From Buxus sempervirens (lineage: Eukaryota; Streptophyta; Magnoliopsida; Buxales; Buxaceae), in assembly GCA_947561395.2 (NCBI GenBank), contig OX387193.1, positions 35,848,255 through 35,912,254 on the forward strand: a stretch of 64,000 nucleotides of DNA, given 5' to 3'. Positions 45,837-56,884 of the stretch are shown here, one piece after another. The notes under the pieces are model-generated. The model was not told the origin of the DNA and made no database searches. It saw only the letters and a program-made list of their open reading frames with translations. The translations under genes were made by a program, and so were the position numbers. Each line of letters begins with the position of its first letter. Position 1 is the stretch's first letter.

Positions 45837-46442
45837 CTCTACACCGGTCATGGCAACACACAAGGCCATGCAATTCCAACAACCAACAATAACATCACAT
45901 TACTAAGCTTAAACATCTGGATCCAGGACAAGCTAGACCAAAACAGTAAACATCGTATAATCTCGATTTCAATATCAAAACAAACCATTCATTTCTACAT
46001 CATGTAATTACTCATCACAATTCAGCACCTGTCCCTCTGGACCACGCAGTACCCCAAGTACATTCAGTACTTTCTCATTTCCATAACACAAGTCATGTGA
46101 AAGTAAAACTAAATCCATTCATACCAAAGAAAACCATTCAATACGTATAAAGTTTCCAACAAGTGAAACCCGAAATACAAGAACTTCTCAATCAAAGCAG
46201 TGTATAGAATAAGGAAAAGTAACTGGTAACTCTTACTAGTTCGGTGTCCGGCACAATACTCATAAGTAACCTAAACCCAACTTGAAACTCATAAGATGTT
46301 CACAAAATTTTCCTCTATTAATTTCATAGGCAAAATGGTTTCCCAGGTTCCTAACCAAGTGAATAGTGAAGTGGTTTAACCCCTAAGAAGTGCAAATACT
46401 CTTGGTCAAATCAGAATTTCCATTTCGGTAAGCAAAATAGGT

Positions 46443-46711
46443 CTGCCGCTCACCTATCGAGGTGGGCGCGAGGTGAGCGCCGGTCGGCGGTGAAGAAAAT
46501 GGGCAAAAGCGACCTGCCGCTCACCCGACGCTAGGTGAGCGCGAGATGGGCGTGAGATGGGCGTGAGGTGGGCGTGAGGTGAGCGCGAGATCGGCGCCTT
46601 GTTTTCTACTTCGCGCGAGATGAGCGCGAGGTGGGCGCGAGATCGGCGGTAGGTCATTTTTAACAGGGCGCCTACCTCCGAGGTGAACGCCGGTGAGCGC
46701 GAGGTGGGCGG
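46443..46711 (-). repeat. 11-bp CpG-rich minisatellite, 3' LTR of D
   Basis: On the LTR sense strand, units such as CTCGCGCCCAC, CTCGCGCTCAT, CTCGCGCTCAC, CTCACGCCCAC, CTCACGCCCAT follow each other every 11 bases with gaps. It is equivalent to the F array at 28387. Confidence 0.85.
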
Positions 46712-47598
46712 ATACCCCCTGTGGTTTTTGTTTCTCTGTTATTCCAAGATCTACAAGTCTGGCCGGTTGGTTTAGGTCTGTAATTGCTCCAATACACTCC
46801 TAATACTCCCAGAAGACTTCCCAACCATATTTGAAATTAATCTAAACACTTTCATTTTCAATTAAAACTTCAATCCGGAGACTCTGTTCATGCAACTTTC
46901 CGAAAACCAGAAAAACAGAAAACATCATACTATCACTAAACATTCAAAACATGCATCCGAATAAGCTCGAGAAAACCCAAAACACAAAACCCAGTTATAA
47001 AACAGTGCTACTCACCTGTGCTTATTCCCGAATGATAAAACCCCGGCCGATCACTTCTCGGCCACGCGCGCGAATGAAAAACCTATCGAAACTAATCTTC
47101 TCGAGCAGAGGGAAATAACCCGAGGAAATTTAGCTCCGAACTCCTTCTTCCAGCACTTGCGATAGATGGTTCTTCACGAACGAAAGCCCTAGTCGCCCTC
47201 CAGCCGAAATCGCCAATTCTCCTTATGTCCAGAGTTAACGAAAATGTTGCCGAAATTATGCTAAGCGCATTCTCATAAACCCGAACCCTACTTTCCATTT
47301 TAGTCCACTTACTTGTTACATACTCGCTCGAATACTCTCCCATTTCTTTGATCCTATGCATGCTCGCCTACGGAAGACACTACCTGTTCAGCATCTATTC
47401 GCGTTAAAATCACATAACTACACCTTAATAATACCAATGATAATACCACGATTTTTCGGAAAAATGGCTATATAACGCCTGTACATATGAGTATGGGCTA
47501 AGCCCTCAAACCATAAAATAACCTGATAACCACAGTTTATACATCAGAATAAATAACTAAATAAATAAATAAATACTCACAAAATTCAGGGTCTTACA

Positions 47599-47612
47599 TC
47601 CTCCCCTCCTAC
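47599..47612 (-). promoter_or_regulatory. Polypurine tract of element D
   Basis: The minus strand reads GTAGGAGGGGAGGA directly before the 3' LTR start. It lies about 30 bp after the pol stop. Confidence 0.85.
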
Positions 47613-47638
47613 AAGAAATTTCGTCCTCGAAATTTACC

Positions 47639-50113
47639 TCAAGAAGGAACAAACAACTCCGGATACTTCTTCTTCATCTCTTCCTCACCTTCCCAAGTGC
47701 ATTCTTCCACAGTATGATTCTGCCATAGCACTTTCACTAAGGGAACAACCTTGGTGCGAAGAATCTGCTCACGACGGTCTAGAATCTGAACTGGCCTCTC
47801 TTCGTATGTCAGATCTTCTCGGATCACTAAAGGTTCAGGATTTATCACGTGACTAGGATCCGCTATGTATTGCCGCAACATGGATACGTGGAATACATCA
47901 TGGACTCCTGCTAAATGGTTTGGCAAAGCTAGCTTGTAAGCTACCGGGTTAATCACCTTCACAATCTCAAACGGCCCAATAAAACGTGGAGACAACTTCC
48001 CTTTCTTCCCGAATCTCAGGATTCCTTTGGAAGGCGATATCTTCAAGAACACTTGGTCTCCCACTTCAAATTTCAGCTCACGTCGTCGGGTGTCTGAATA
48101 ACTTTTCTGACGACTCTGCGCAGTCAACAACCGCTGTCTAATCAATTTCACCTTTTCCATACTATCTTGTATAATCTCAGGCCCAAAGTACTGTTTCTCT
48201 CCTACCTCCACCCAACACACAGGAGATCTACAAATCCTGCCATAAAGTGCTTCGTAGGGTGCCATCTGTATACTAGCCTGATAGCTATTATTGTAAGCGA
48301 ATTCGGCTAAGTGTAAATACTTACTCCAATTGCCACCCCAATCCAGGACACAACATCTCAACATGTCCTCTAGAGTCTGAATAGTTCTCTCAGACTGGCC
48401 GTCGGTCTGTGGGTGGAAACTAGTACTGAAACTTAACTTAGTTCCCATGGCCTCCTGGAAACACTGCCAAAAATGCGAGGTAAACCGAGAATCCCTATCC
48501 GATACAATGGACACTGGAACCCCATGCAACCGGACTATCTCTCGAGTATACAGCTCTACCAATGATGCCAAAGTCTGTGTGGTCTGGTAAGGCAAAAAGT
48601 GAGCTGATTTTGTTAGCCTATCCACAATCACCCATACGCCATTGTGATTCTTAGCTGTAGGCGGTAGCCCACTCACAAAATCCATCGATATATGTTCCCA
48701 TTTCCACTCAGGAACCGGCAAAGGTCGCATCAAACCTGGAGGTCTCCTATGTTCTGCCTTTACCTGTTGACAAGTGAGGCACTTGGCTACATACTCCGCA
48801 ATGTCTTTCTTCATTCCTGACCACCAATATACTGATCTTAGGTTCTTGTACATCTTGGTGCTCCCAGGGTGAATTGCATATTTGGACCTGTGGCTCTCGT
48901 CTAGGATCAATCCCTTGACTTCAGCATTATTTGGAACACAGGTCCGCCCTTGAAATCTCACCAATCCATCCCGAACATCAAAATCTTTCGTGGCCTCATC
49001 ACCCTTCTCTACTAACCCCTTGATGCGTAATAAATCGGGATCTACCAACTGACCTTCCCGAATGCTCTGAATCAACTCTGGCTCTGCTTGAACTCGTGCC
49101 ATAATCAATCCATGCCCATGAGTGCTGAACTCCCCAGGCCATTCTACAACAGTATCAACAAGAGTGCACTGACTAGCCATGAAAGCAGCTAGTGTGGCTA
49201 CCTCATCTTGAGAAACAACTCTACGACTCAGTGCATCTGCTACCACATTAGCCTTGCCCGGGTGATAATGTAGTGTGAAATCATAATCTTTTAGAAGATC
49301 CATCCATCTCCTTTGCCTCATATTCAACTCTCTCTGGGAAAATATATATCTTAAGCTCTTGTGATCTGAGAATATCTCGAATTTGGCTCCCATCAAATAG
49401 TGCCTCCACAACTTAAGTGCAAACACGATCGCTGCCAACTCTAGATCGTGCGTAGGGTAATTCTTCTCATGAGTGCGTAGCAACCTTGAAGCATAGGCTA
49501 CCACATGTCTCTGCTGCATCAGAACACAGCCCAACCCTACTCGAGAAGCATCACAATAGATCGAAAATCCCTCACTCACTGATGGCACAATCAAGACTGG
49601 AGCTGAAGACAGTTTACCTTTCAACTCCTGAAAACTGTTCTCACACTTCTCACTCCATTCAAACTTCACTGCCTTTTTAGTGAGATTGGATAGAGGTGCG
49701 GCTACTCGTGAGAAATTCTCAATGAATCTCCTGTAATATCCAGCCATCCCCAAGAAACTCCGAATCTCTGTCACAGATGAAGGTCTAGGCCATTCTGCAA
49801 CAGCCTGCACTTTAGTGGGATCCACGGCTATACCATTTCCAGAAATCACGTGTCCCAAGAAACTCACCTCTCTCAACCAGAACTGACACTTGCTGAACTT
49901 GGCATACAATCTGTGCTCTCTCAATGTCTGCAATACAGTTCGGAGGTGCCTTACATGATCCTCTCTACTTCGAGAATACACTAGGATATCATCGATGAAC
50001 ACAACCACAAAGCTGTCCAAGTGTGTGTGAAACACCCGATTCATCAGGTTCATGAAAACAGCTGGGGCATTAGTCAATCCAAAAGGCATAACCCGAAACT
50101 CGTAGTGCCCATA
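47639..50113 (-). CDS. Element D pol: RT C-terminal half, RNase H, integrase, chromodomain
   Basis: In frame with 50114-52330 after one stop; 816 residues from the next Met (50089). [22 protein letters not shown], catalytic [11 protein letters not shown]. RNase [48 protein letters not shown]. Integrase: [84 protein letters not shown] (catalytic Glu kept). The C-terminus [13 protein letters not shown]...[20 protein letters not shown] is a chromodomain-type end, which in chromoviruses guides integration to heterochromatin. All motifs look intact. It ends about 30 bp before the PPT. Confidence 0.95.
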   Translation of the reverse strand, partial: YGHYEFRVMPFGLTNAPAVFMNLMNRVFHTHLDSFVVVFIDDILVYSRSREDHVRHLRTVLQTLREHRLYAKFSKCQFWLREVSFLGHVISGNGIAVDPTKVQAVAEWPRPSSVTEIRSFLGMAGYYRRFIENFSRVAAPLSNLTKKAVKFEWSEKCENSFQELKGKLSSAPVLIVPSVSEGFSIYCDASRVGLGCVLMQQRHVVAYASRLLRTHEKNYPTHDLELAAIVFALKLWRHYLMGAKFEIFSDHKSLRYIFSQRELNMRQRRWMDLLKDYDFTLHYHPGKANVVADALSRRVVSQDEVATLAAFMASQCTLVDTVVEWPGEFSTHGHGLIMARVQAEPELIQSIREGQLVDPDLLRIKGLVEKGDEATKDFDVRDGLVRFQGRTCVPNNAEVKGLILDESHRSKYAIHPGSTKMYKNLRSVYWWSGMKKDIAEYVAKCLTCQQVKAEHRRPPGLMRPLPVPEWKWEHISMDFVSGLPPTAKNHNGVWVIVDRLTKSAHFLPYQTTQTLASLVELYTREIVRLHGVPVSIVSDRDSRFTSHFWQCFQEAMGTKLSFSTSFHPQTDGQSERTIQTLEDMLRCCVLDWGGNWSKYLHLAEFAYNNSYQASIQMAPYEALYGRICRSPVCWVEVGEKQYFGPEIIQDSMEKVKLIRQRLLTAQSRQKSYSDTRRRELKFEVGDQVFLKISPSKGILRFGKKGKLSPRFIGPFEIVKVINPVAYKLALPNHLAGVHDVFHVSMLRQYIADPSHVINPEPLVIREDLTYEERPVQILDRREQILRTKVVPLVKVLWQNHTVEECTWEGEEEMKKKYPELFVPS

Positions 50114-52330
50114 TCAAGTACGGAAAGCCGTCTTCTCTACATCCTCTGGGGCTACTCTCAACTGGTGGTATCCAGATCTCAGGTCGATCTTAGAAAACCA
50201 AGATGCTCCCCTCAACTGGTCGAACAAGTCATCAATCCGAGGCAATGGATACTTATTCTTGATAATGACTTGATTCAACTGGCGGTAATCTATACACATC
50301 CTCATCGTCCCGTCCTTCTTCTGGACAAACAGGACTGGTGCACCCCATGGTGATACACTGGGCCTAATAAAACCCTTTGCTTCCAATTCATCCAACTGTT
50401 TCTTCATCTCATGATTTTCAGGTTGTGACATCCTGTATGGTGGTTTGGATACAGGTGCCGTACCAGGTAAAAGTCGTATACTGAACTCAACCTCTCTAGG
50501 TGGCGGTAATCCCGGTAGATCGTCTGGAAATATGTCATCAAACTCTGCTACTATAGGCACACTAGAAAGGCTAAGTGCCGTAGACTCTGCCTCCTCAACC
50601 TCAATGGATGCTACTAAACTGATCTGTGTTCTCAACCCTTCACATCGGAAACAGTGCACTGGCTGGTCTGGCTGACATACCATAATGGTACCCCTATAGC
50701 AATCTATGCTCACATGATGCCGAAAAAGCCAATCGATGCCTAAGATCACATCAAATTCCCCGAATTCCAGTTCTACCAAGTCCCCTGGCAACTCCAAGGA
50801 ACTCAATCTGATCATGCAATCCCTAAACACGGTCTGTACTCTAGTGGTTTCCCCCAATGGTGTGTGTACAAGTAGCTCGGACTCGAGTGTGGAAGGAACC
50901 AAACCAATACGGCATGCACATAAAGGAGTAATGAAAGATCTAGAAGCACCCGAATCGAATAAGCATACGGCTGATCTACCATGAATGAAAAGAATACCTC
51001 CAACCAACTGTGGCGCCTCTGGCTCCTCCTCATGAGCCTCCTCGACATGCCCTCCCTCAGGCTCATCCTCCTGAGCTGCTACTGCGTATACTCTAGTCTG
51101 CTGGGGACGTGGGGGTGGTGCCTGCCATCTCTGAGGTGCCTGCTGCCTCTGCGGTAACTGCTGCCTCTGGTATCCCCCACTGCTCTGACCCGGAAATCTC
51201 GGCGGTGCTGGAAGTGCTGGCACGGGTCTAGAGTACTGAAATCTCGAAGCCTCGGCCGGTCGGGTGTCCATAGGTGCAGTAAGGGCTGGCTTGAGTAACT
51301 GGTAAGTGTTCGGGTGGGGACAGTCAGCAACCCGATGCCCATGCTGGCCACATCTAAAACACGCGCCTGGAGGTGACACGCACGGACCTGGGATGTGAAA
51401 TCGGCCGCAACTGAAACAACCTCCTGAGCCTCTCCTATCCCTCTGTCCATAGTCGAACCTCGGTCTCTTGTCCCTATCCGGGACCCTCCGTGTCTCTGTG
51501 CCGCTCGGCTGTGCCCTAACTCTGCTCTGCTCAGTCCCTGAATCTCTAATCTCTCTCTCAACTCGCAGAGCTCTCCCCACTAAATCTGAGTATCTGGTGC
51601 ACATCAGCACCGAGACCATGCGCCTGATGTCTGCCCTCAGTCCTCTCTCGAAATGCTGGGTGCGCCTCTGCTCATCATGCACTATATGGTGAGCAAATCG
51701 AGAAAGAACCGCAAACCGAGCCTCGTACTGTGCTACGGTCAGGGATCCCTGAGAGATATCCATGAACTCTCTCTCCTTCTGCAACCTCACCTCTGCAGAA
51801 AAATACTGCTCATAAAAGACCTGCCTAAACTGGTCCCAAGTCATCTGGATCCCATCTGCCGCCTGCCTCCGTAATGACTGCCACCAATGCTGTGCCTCGC
51901 CCTCTAGGGTGAAGGTAGCCAATCCCACCCTCCGGTCCTCTGGACAGTCCATCGTATCAAACATGCGCTCAACTCTAGCTATCCAGCTCTCCGCCTCCAA
52001 CGGATCTGGAACTCCATAAAACGGCGGGGCAGTCAGCTTTCTGAACTGATCAATGTCCCTCAAGGACAACTCCTCTCTCACCCGCTGCTGATCCACCGCA
52101 GCTCCATGACCATTTCGCTGGCCATTACCATTCCCAGTCTGACTCATCCTTTCCTCCCTCTCCATCGCAAGGAGGTGGGCAAGCGAGCCAACCGCAGCCC
52201 AAATGTCCTCTACTGGTGGTGGGGCTCCCCGTGGTGGTGCAGGTGGCTGCTCCTGTGGTACATCCCTCTCTGGACAATCCACAGTCCTCGCACGTCTGCC
52301 TCTACCGGCCATGTATACCTGTAAGCACAA
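50114..52330 (-). CDS. Element D gag-protease and RT N-terminal half, ending in a nonsense codon
   Basis: Start at 52330, or more likely 52312 ([11 protein letters not shown]). Gag: [40 protein letters not shown]. Zinc knuckle [14 protein letters not shown] (C-x2-C-x4-H-x4-C), preceded by a second Cys-rich motif [13 protein letters not shown]. Protease [12 protein letters not shown] (D-S-G). RT start: [56 protein letters not shown] at 50116-50114 stands where RT families have Arg (TAFRT-stop-YGHYEF); a single C-to-T in CGA explains it. With that one stop the polyprotein of 1563 codons is truncated, so the copy is probably not autonomous. Confidence 0.95.
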   Translation of the reverse strand: MCLQVYMAGRGRRARTVDCPERDVPQEQPPAPPRGAPPPVEDIWAAVGSLAHLLAMEREERMSQTGNGNGQRNGHGAAVDQQRVREELSLRDIDQFRKLTAPPFYGVPDPLEAESWIARVERMFDTMDCPEDRRVGLATFTLEGEAQHWWQSLRRQAADGIQMTWDQFRQVFYEQYFSAEVRLQKEREFMDISQGSLTVAQYEARFAVLSRFAHHIVHDEQRRTQHFERGLRADIRRMVSVLMCTRYSDLVGRALRVEREIRDSGTEQSRVRAQPSGTETRRVPDRDKRPRFDYGQRDRRGSGGCFSCGRFHIPGPCVSPPGACFRCGQHGHRVADCPHPNTYQLLKPALTAPMDTRPAEASRFQYSRPVPALPAPPRFPGQSSGGYQRQQLPQRQQAPQRWQAPPPRPQQTRVYAVAAQEDEPEGGHVEEAHEEEPEAPQLVGGILFIHGRSAVCLFDSGASRSFITPLCACRIGLVPSTLESELLVHTPLGETTRVQTVFRDCMIRLSSLELPGDLVELEFGEFDVILGIDWLFRHHVSIDCYRGTIMVCQPDQPVHCFRCEGLRTQISLVASIEVEEAESTALSLSSVPIVAEFDDIFPDDLPGLPPPREVEFSIRLLPGTAPVSKPPYRMSQPENHEMKKQLDELEAKGFIRPSVSPWGAPVLFVQKKDGTMRMCIDYRQLNQVIIKNKYPLPRIDDLFDQLRGASWFSKIDLRSGYHQLRVAPEDVEKTAFRT

Positions 52331-52453
52331 AATACCACATTAGTTAAGAACTCTCTTCTAATCCTCGTGGTTCTATCTAGCGTATGCACAACATTTCCCC
52401 AGGGTTTTCTATGGTCATACTATCTAAACCTCAAATTTTTTTTCCAGCTTAAG

Positions 52454-52465
52454 TCTCTGATACCA
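52454..52465 (-). promoter_or_regulatory. Primer binding site of element D
   Basis: The minus strand reads TGGTATCAGAGA four bases after the 5' LTR end. It is complementary to the 3' end of plant initiator tRNA-Met except the last base (usual TGGTATCAGAGC). Confidence 0.92.
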
Positions 52466-53056
52466 TCTCTGTAACGCCCCGGATCCGTGTTGTTCATTAA
52501 AGATATAACACGTCTCACGGAGGTTAGGCAAGGATCGTTAATCAATTTATGATCGCTGGATAATCATAAATCTATAACCTAACAGAGTGCACATTTCCAT
52601 TTATGCAAAAATTGTAACATTTAAACTGAACTGAAATCATATGGTTCTTCCCCAATTACTTTAATACATCTCAAGTAATTCAAGTTCTCAAATTCGGAAC
52701 AGATAACCTACAAGTCTAAGGAAGGTAATAGTAGTCTTCCTCCCTATATGCCTCAGCAGGATCTACCCCAGTAATCGCCTCACCACGAGTATCTGAAAAA
52801 ATAGAACAACAACATAGTGAGATACGAATATCTCAGCGAGTAGCACATGCATGCAGAAATAGTTGAATCACATTTTAAAACTATGCATCGACAACACTAC
52901 AATACGTTTAAACAGCCAACATCAATTTCCCAAGTTCAAATCAAACAAATCACATCTCAGTTAAGTACAATAACACATCGATTGGTCAATGTCATGACTA
53001 TCGTTTGGTTGATAAATTAAACATGCCAAGTAGACACTCCACACCTCCATGTACAC

Positions 53057-53182
53057 AGTTCCGGCCTACTCAGGGTTTCGGATACTCTGAAATGACGGCC
53101 TACTCAGGGTTTCGTCATCCAATGCAGGCCTACTCCCCGGGTTTCTGCATTGACAACCAGGCCTACTCAGGGTTTCTGGCTG
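53057..53182 (-). repeat. Four hairpins with constant loop, 5' LTR of D
   Basis: Identical to the block at 45711-45836. Confidence 0.88.
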
Positions 53183-53788
53183 CTCTACACCGGTCATGGC
53201 AACACACAAGGCCATGCAATTCCAACAACCAACAATAACATCACATTACTAAGCTTAAACATCTGGATCCAGGACAAGCTAGACCAAAACAGTAAACATC
53301 GTATAATCTCGATTTCAATATCAAAACAAACCATTCATTTCTACATCATGTAATTACTCATCACAATTCAGCACCTGTCCCTCTGGACCACGCAGTACCC
53401 CAAGTACATTCAGTACTTTCTCATTTCCATAACACAAGTCATGTGAAAGTAAAACTAAATCCATTCATACCAAAGAAAACCATTCAATACGTATAAAGTT
53501 TCCAACAAGTGAAACCCGAAATACAAGAACTTCTCAATCAAATCAGTGTATAGAATAAGGAAAAGTAACTGGTAACTCTTACTAGTTCGGTGTCCGGCAC
53601 AATACTCATAAGTAACCTAAACCCAACTTGAAACTCATAAGATGTTCACAAAATTTTCCTCTATTAATTTCATAGGCAAAATGGTTTCCCAGGTTCCTAA
53701 CCAAGTGAATAGTGAAGTGGTTTAACCCCTAAGAAGTGCAAATACTCTTGGTCAAATCAGAATTTCCATTTCGGTAAGCAAAATAGGT

Positions 53789-54057
53789 CTGCCGCTCACC
53801 TATCGAGGTGGGCGCGAGGTGAGCGCCGGTCGGCGGTGAAGAAAATGGGCAAAAGCGACCTGCCGCTCACCCGACGCTAGGTGAGCGCGAGATGGGCGTG
53901 AGATGGGCGTGAGGTGGGCGTGAGGTGAGCGCGAGATCGGCGCCTTGTTTTCTACTTCGCGCGAGATGAGCGCGAGGTGGGCGCGAGATCGGCGGTAGGT
54001 CATTTTTAACAGGGCGCCTACCTCCGAGGTGAACGCCGGTGAGCGCGAGGTGGGCGG
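53789..54057 (-). repeat. 11-bp CpG-rich minisatellite, 5' LTR of D
   Basis: Identical to the block at 46443-46711. Confidence 0.85.
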
Positions 54058-54944
54058 ATACCCCCTGTGGTTTTTGTTTCTCTGTTATTCCAAGATCTAC
54101 AAGTCTGGCCGGTTGGTTTAGGTCTGTAATTGCTCCAATACACTCCTAATACTCCCAGAAGACTTCCCAACCATATTTGAAATTAATCTAAACACTTTCA
54201 TTTTCAATTAAAACTTCAATCCGGAGACTCTGTTCATGCAACTTTCCGAAAACCAGAAAAACAGAAAACATCATACTATCACTAAACATTCAAAACATGC
54301 ATCCGAATAAGCTCGAGAAAACCCAAAACACAAAACCCAGTTATAAAACAGTGCTACTCACCTGTGCTTATTCCCGAATGATAAAACCCCGGCCGATCAC
54401 TTCTCGGCCACGCGCGCGAATGAAAAACCTATCGAAACTAATCTTCTCGAGCAGAGGGAAATAACCCGAGGAAATTTAGCTCCGGACTCCTTCTTCCAGC
54501 ACTTGCGATAGATGGTTCTTCACGAACGAAAGCCCTAGTCGCCCTCCAGCCGAAATCGCCAATTCTCCTTATGTCCAGAGTTAACGAAAATGTTGCCGAA
54601 ATTATGCTAAGCGCATTCTCATAAACCCGAACCCTACTTTCCATTTTAGTCCACTTACTTGTTACATACTCGCTCGAATACTCTCCCATTTCTTTGATCC
54701 TATGCATGCTCGCCTACGGAAGACACTACCTGTTCAGCATCTATTCGCGTTAAAATCACATAACTACACCTTAATAATACCAATGATAATACCACGATTT
54801 TTCGGAAAAATGGCTATATAACGCCTGTACATATGAGTATGGGCTAAGCCCTCAAACCATAAAATAACCTAATAACCACAGTTTATACATCAGAATAAAT
54901 AACTAAATAAATAAATAAATACTCACAAAATTCAGGGTCTTACA

Positions 54945-54949
54945 GTTAG
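54945..54949. repeat. TSD of element D, right copy (GTTAG)
   Basis: Matches 45119-45123. Confidence 0.92.
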
Positions 54950-56884
54950 AGTCATAAATACAGAATTGAAGGAAATGAGATGAAAAATGCAGGTCGTAAA
55001 CTTATAGTATCATCATGGACCCGTATAAAAATCCCGCCTATCTCAGTCACCCCAGCACGGGTGGACCGGTCCATCAGACAGCCGATGGATACTCTCCGGA
55101 TCAAACTGTGCAATATCGAATCCGGGTAGGAGGATGGTGGGACCAACAGGAAGTGGATGAACGGGAATGCGAGGGGCGCCGACATGTTGAAAGTACAGGC
55201 GCTCGCCTAAGTACATGATCCTACCAAGTCTCCCAAGGAAACACTAGTAGAACTGGCGTCGTACATCTCGCTCAAAAGCATCTTGTACCATGTCCTGACA
55301 AGCAACCTCGTCATCCACATCCTGGAAGCGAGCCAGTAGAAGCTACAATCAAAATAAAGAATGTCAGATACAAAGGCAGTTTTGAGAAAAATAGAACAGT
55401 GAAGGGTGAAGAAAATTTACATCAGAGTGATGAGAGTGGTCTAAATGCACCCGGGCAGATCGTGGCTGACTCCTATCCGCATCCCTCTCAAGAACAGACC
55501 ACCGTATGGCTACGGGGAACTCTGCGGCACCAGGAACAGGGGAAGGGCGGAAGTATGTCATGTGTGTGTACATGAATATCTGGCAAGAAAAGAAAACAAG
55601 TTAGAAGGAGATAATAGAAGTTTTTAAAGGAAATAAAGCAAAAGTATTCCTTACTTGTAAGATCTGCTAGAAAAATCGGTAGCTAATACCATCTCCTCTC
55701 AGAGTAGCCAGACCTCGAACAACGCGACTCAGTACGGCTAAAATAGTCCCGTATATCAACCGGCCCCATGCTAGCCACCTGGTCTGGTGGAGATCTCTCA
55801 GGGCGTCCAAAAAGAGAGGACTGACCGATATCGTATCCTCCTGAAAGAAGCAGCTACCAAGCATCAACAAAAAGACACGTCGAAACAGAGGAGCGAAACT
55901 GTCATGATCCTCGGCAATGGTAGCATGCCTCCTGTCGGGATGATCAATAATGCTGCGGCGTAACCAGTTGATAGAGATCCGACCGCTCTTGCCATCCCAA
56001 GCATCCTCAGGAAGAACCCCGTACTCTAAAAGGGTGCTAATATCCGCATCTGAAGGACGTTCCATCTCTATAGTCCTCCCCGTCAAGGAAATGCCGGTAA
56101 TCATCACAAAATCAGAGGGACGGATCCCAATCTCTACATCTGGCAAATGAAGGACTGAGTATCGGGGAAATACCGCTCCATCATGGTATAAATGAGAGGA
56201 CGGTCGGCTCGAAATGAGGGGATGTGTAGAAAATGATCGAAGTGGCATCTGCGGAACTCCCATCTGAGTTCGGGAGAAAGAGTCTGATATAGCTCGCAGA
56301 ACCTCCCCCAACTACCTTGTAGATGAGAAGGGGGATACTGGAGAGGAAGATCCGCTCGGACACACATCGAGGGATGATGATCCAACCCACTAAGAAGCTC
56401 GGTGTCCTGAATCGATGCTCGCAGCCCCTCTGGACAGACTAAGCGGAACCCCCTAGCATCACCCTCAGGGGCTTGATCATAAACTGCACCTCTGGCCTTG
56501 CCACGTCCTCGGCCTCTGTCACGGCCTCTCTCACCCTTATGGGCCTAATCTTGAACTCGGCCCCTACCTCGGCCTCGTCCTCTACCTCTAATGGCCTCCG
56601 TAGCCTGATCTCCATCTCGGCCTCAACCTCGGCCTCTCCTACGGCCCCGGGCAACAATAGGCTAAAAGAGGAAATGAATAAGCAAAGTTGGTTTCAAGGG
56701 AAGCGGAAAAGAAAAGAAGAGTTTGAATCCCTACCTCAGGAGAACTCTCCCCAGAGCTATCCCTAGAATCATCAAAAGACTTCAACAGGGTAGCACTAGA
56801 ACTCGTCTCGATCCTAGCTCGAGAAGAAGAAGGCTGATCAGCTGGATCAACCTCCTCTCGCACATGGGAATGACCTCTAGCCAT
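54950..56884 (-). pseudogene. Second antisense PMD gene of A, 5' exons
   Basis: ATG at 56884 (MARGHSHVREEV). A short first exon is followed by a GT intron near 56735 and an AG near 56655. An Arg/Gly-rich stretch (RRRGRGRG..., RGRGRGRGR) follows with two stops. The PMD core: RADLPLQYPPSHLQGSWGRF, YQTLSPELRWEFRRC, HLPDVEIGIRPSDFVMITGI, VFLLMLGSCFFQEDTISVSP, WGRLIYGTILAVLSRVVRGL. A one-base deletion near 56155 and a TAG near 55675 break it. Later exons (about 55586-55404 and 55345-54950) continue it with GT/AG edges. The gene continues beyond element D at 45105-44207. PMD genes are carried by plant transposons; a role in element control is plausible but unproven. Confidence 0.7.

Larger units (their letters stand above)
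45124..47598 (-). mobile_element. 3' LTR of element D
   Basis: On the minus strand it starts TGTAAGACCCTGAATTTTG and ends GGATCCGGGGCGTTATA; the other LTR ends ...GTTACA, so the last CA became TA here by a C-to-T change. It contains the four-hairpin block and the 11-bp minisatellite. Open frames within it (for example 46454-46657 and 47092-47361) recur in the other LTR only because the LTRs are copies. Confidence 0.95.
45124..54944 (-). mobile_element. Element 'D', nearly intact Tekay/Del-type chromovirus (9821 bp)
   Basis: Two LTRs of exactly 2475 bp (5' LTR 52470-54944, 3' LTR 45124-47598 on the minus strand), TSD GTTAG, PBS for initiator tRNA-Met, PPT, and one gag-pol frame with a single internal stop. 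By eye the LTRs differ at about six positions. It is inserted in the second antisense PMD gene of element A. This is the youngest full element in the window. Confidence 0.95.
52470..54944 (-). mobile_element. 5' LTR of element D
   Basis: Copy of 45124-47598 (offset 7346), with intact TG...CA ends. Differences noted by eye include positions equivalent to 45125, the GATTGC/GATCGC and CATACATC/CATAAATC sites, AAAGCAG/AAATCAG, TCCGAACT/TCCGGACT and CCTGATAA/CCTAATAA. Confidence 0.95.
8688..56884 (+). mobile_element. Element 'A', Tat/Ogre-like Ty3/gypsy element, nested and truncated
   Basis: The order on + is: 5' LTR (8688-11126), PBS (11129), leader with tandem repeats, gag, protease, G-patch, RT, [E insertion with deletion], integrase, [B/C insertion], integrase end (41076). 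An antisense DUF7745-type gene (43807-42038) follows, then a second antisense PMD gene (56884-44207) split by D. The extent to 41076 is secure from protein continuity. Assignment of the two antisense genes to A rests on the identical plan of element E and on the shared 39-bp hairpin array at 43844. No second copy of the LTR start TGTAGACACCCC is found, so the 3' LTR is lost or outside. Removing inserts leaves about 18 kb of A. Confidence 0.7.

Noticed and set aside
46454-46657. A 67-residue open frame found identically at 46454-46657 and 53800-54003
   Set aside because: It is the translation of the 11-bp minisatellite inside both LTRs of D. Identity comes from the LTR duplication, not from a conserved gene.
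47092-47361. An 89-residue open frame repeated at 54438-54707 with one residue changed
   Set aside because: It lies within the LTRs of D. There is no recognisable domain and copies exist only because LTRs are duplicates.
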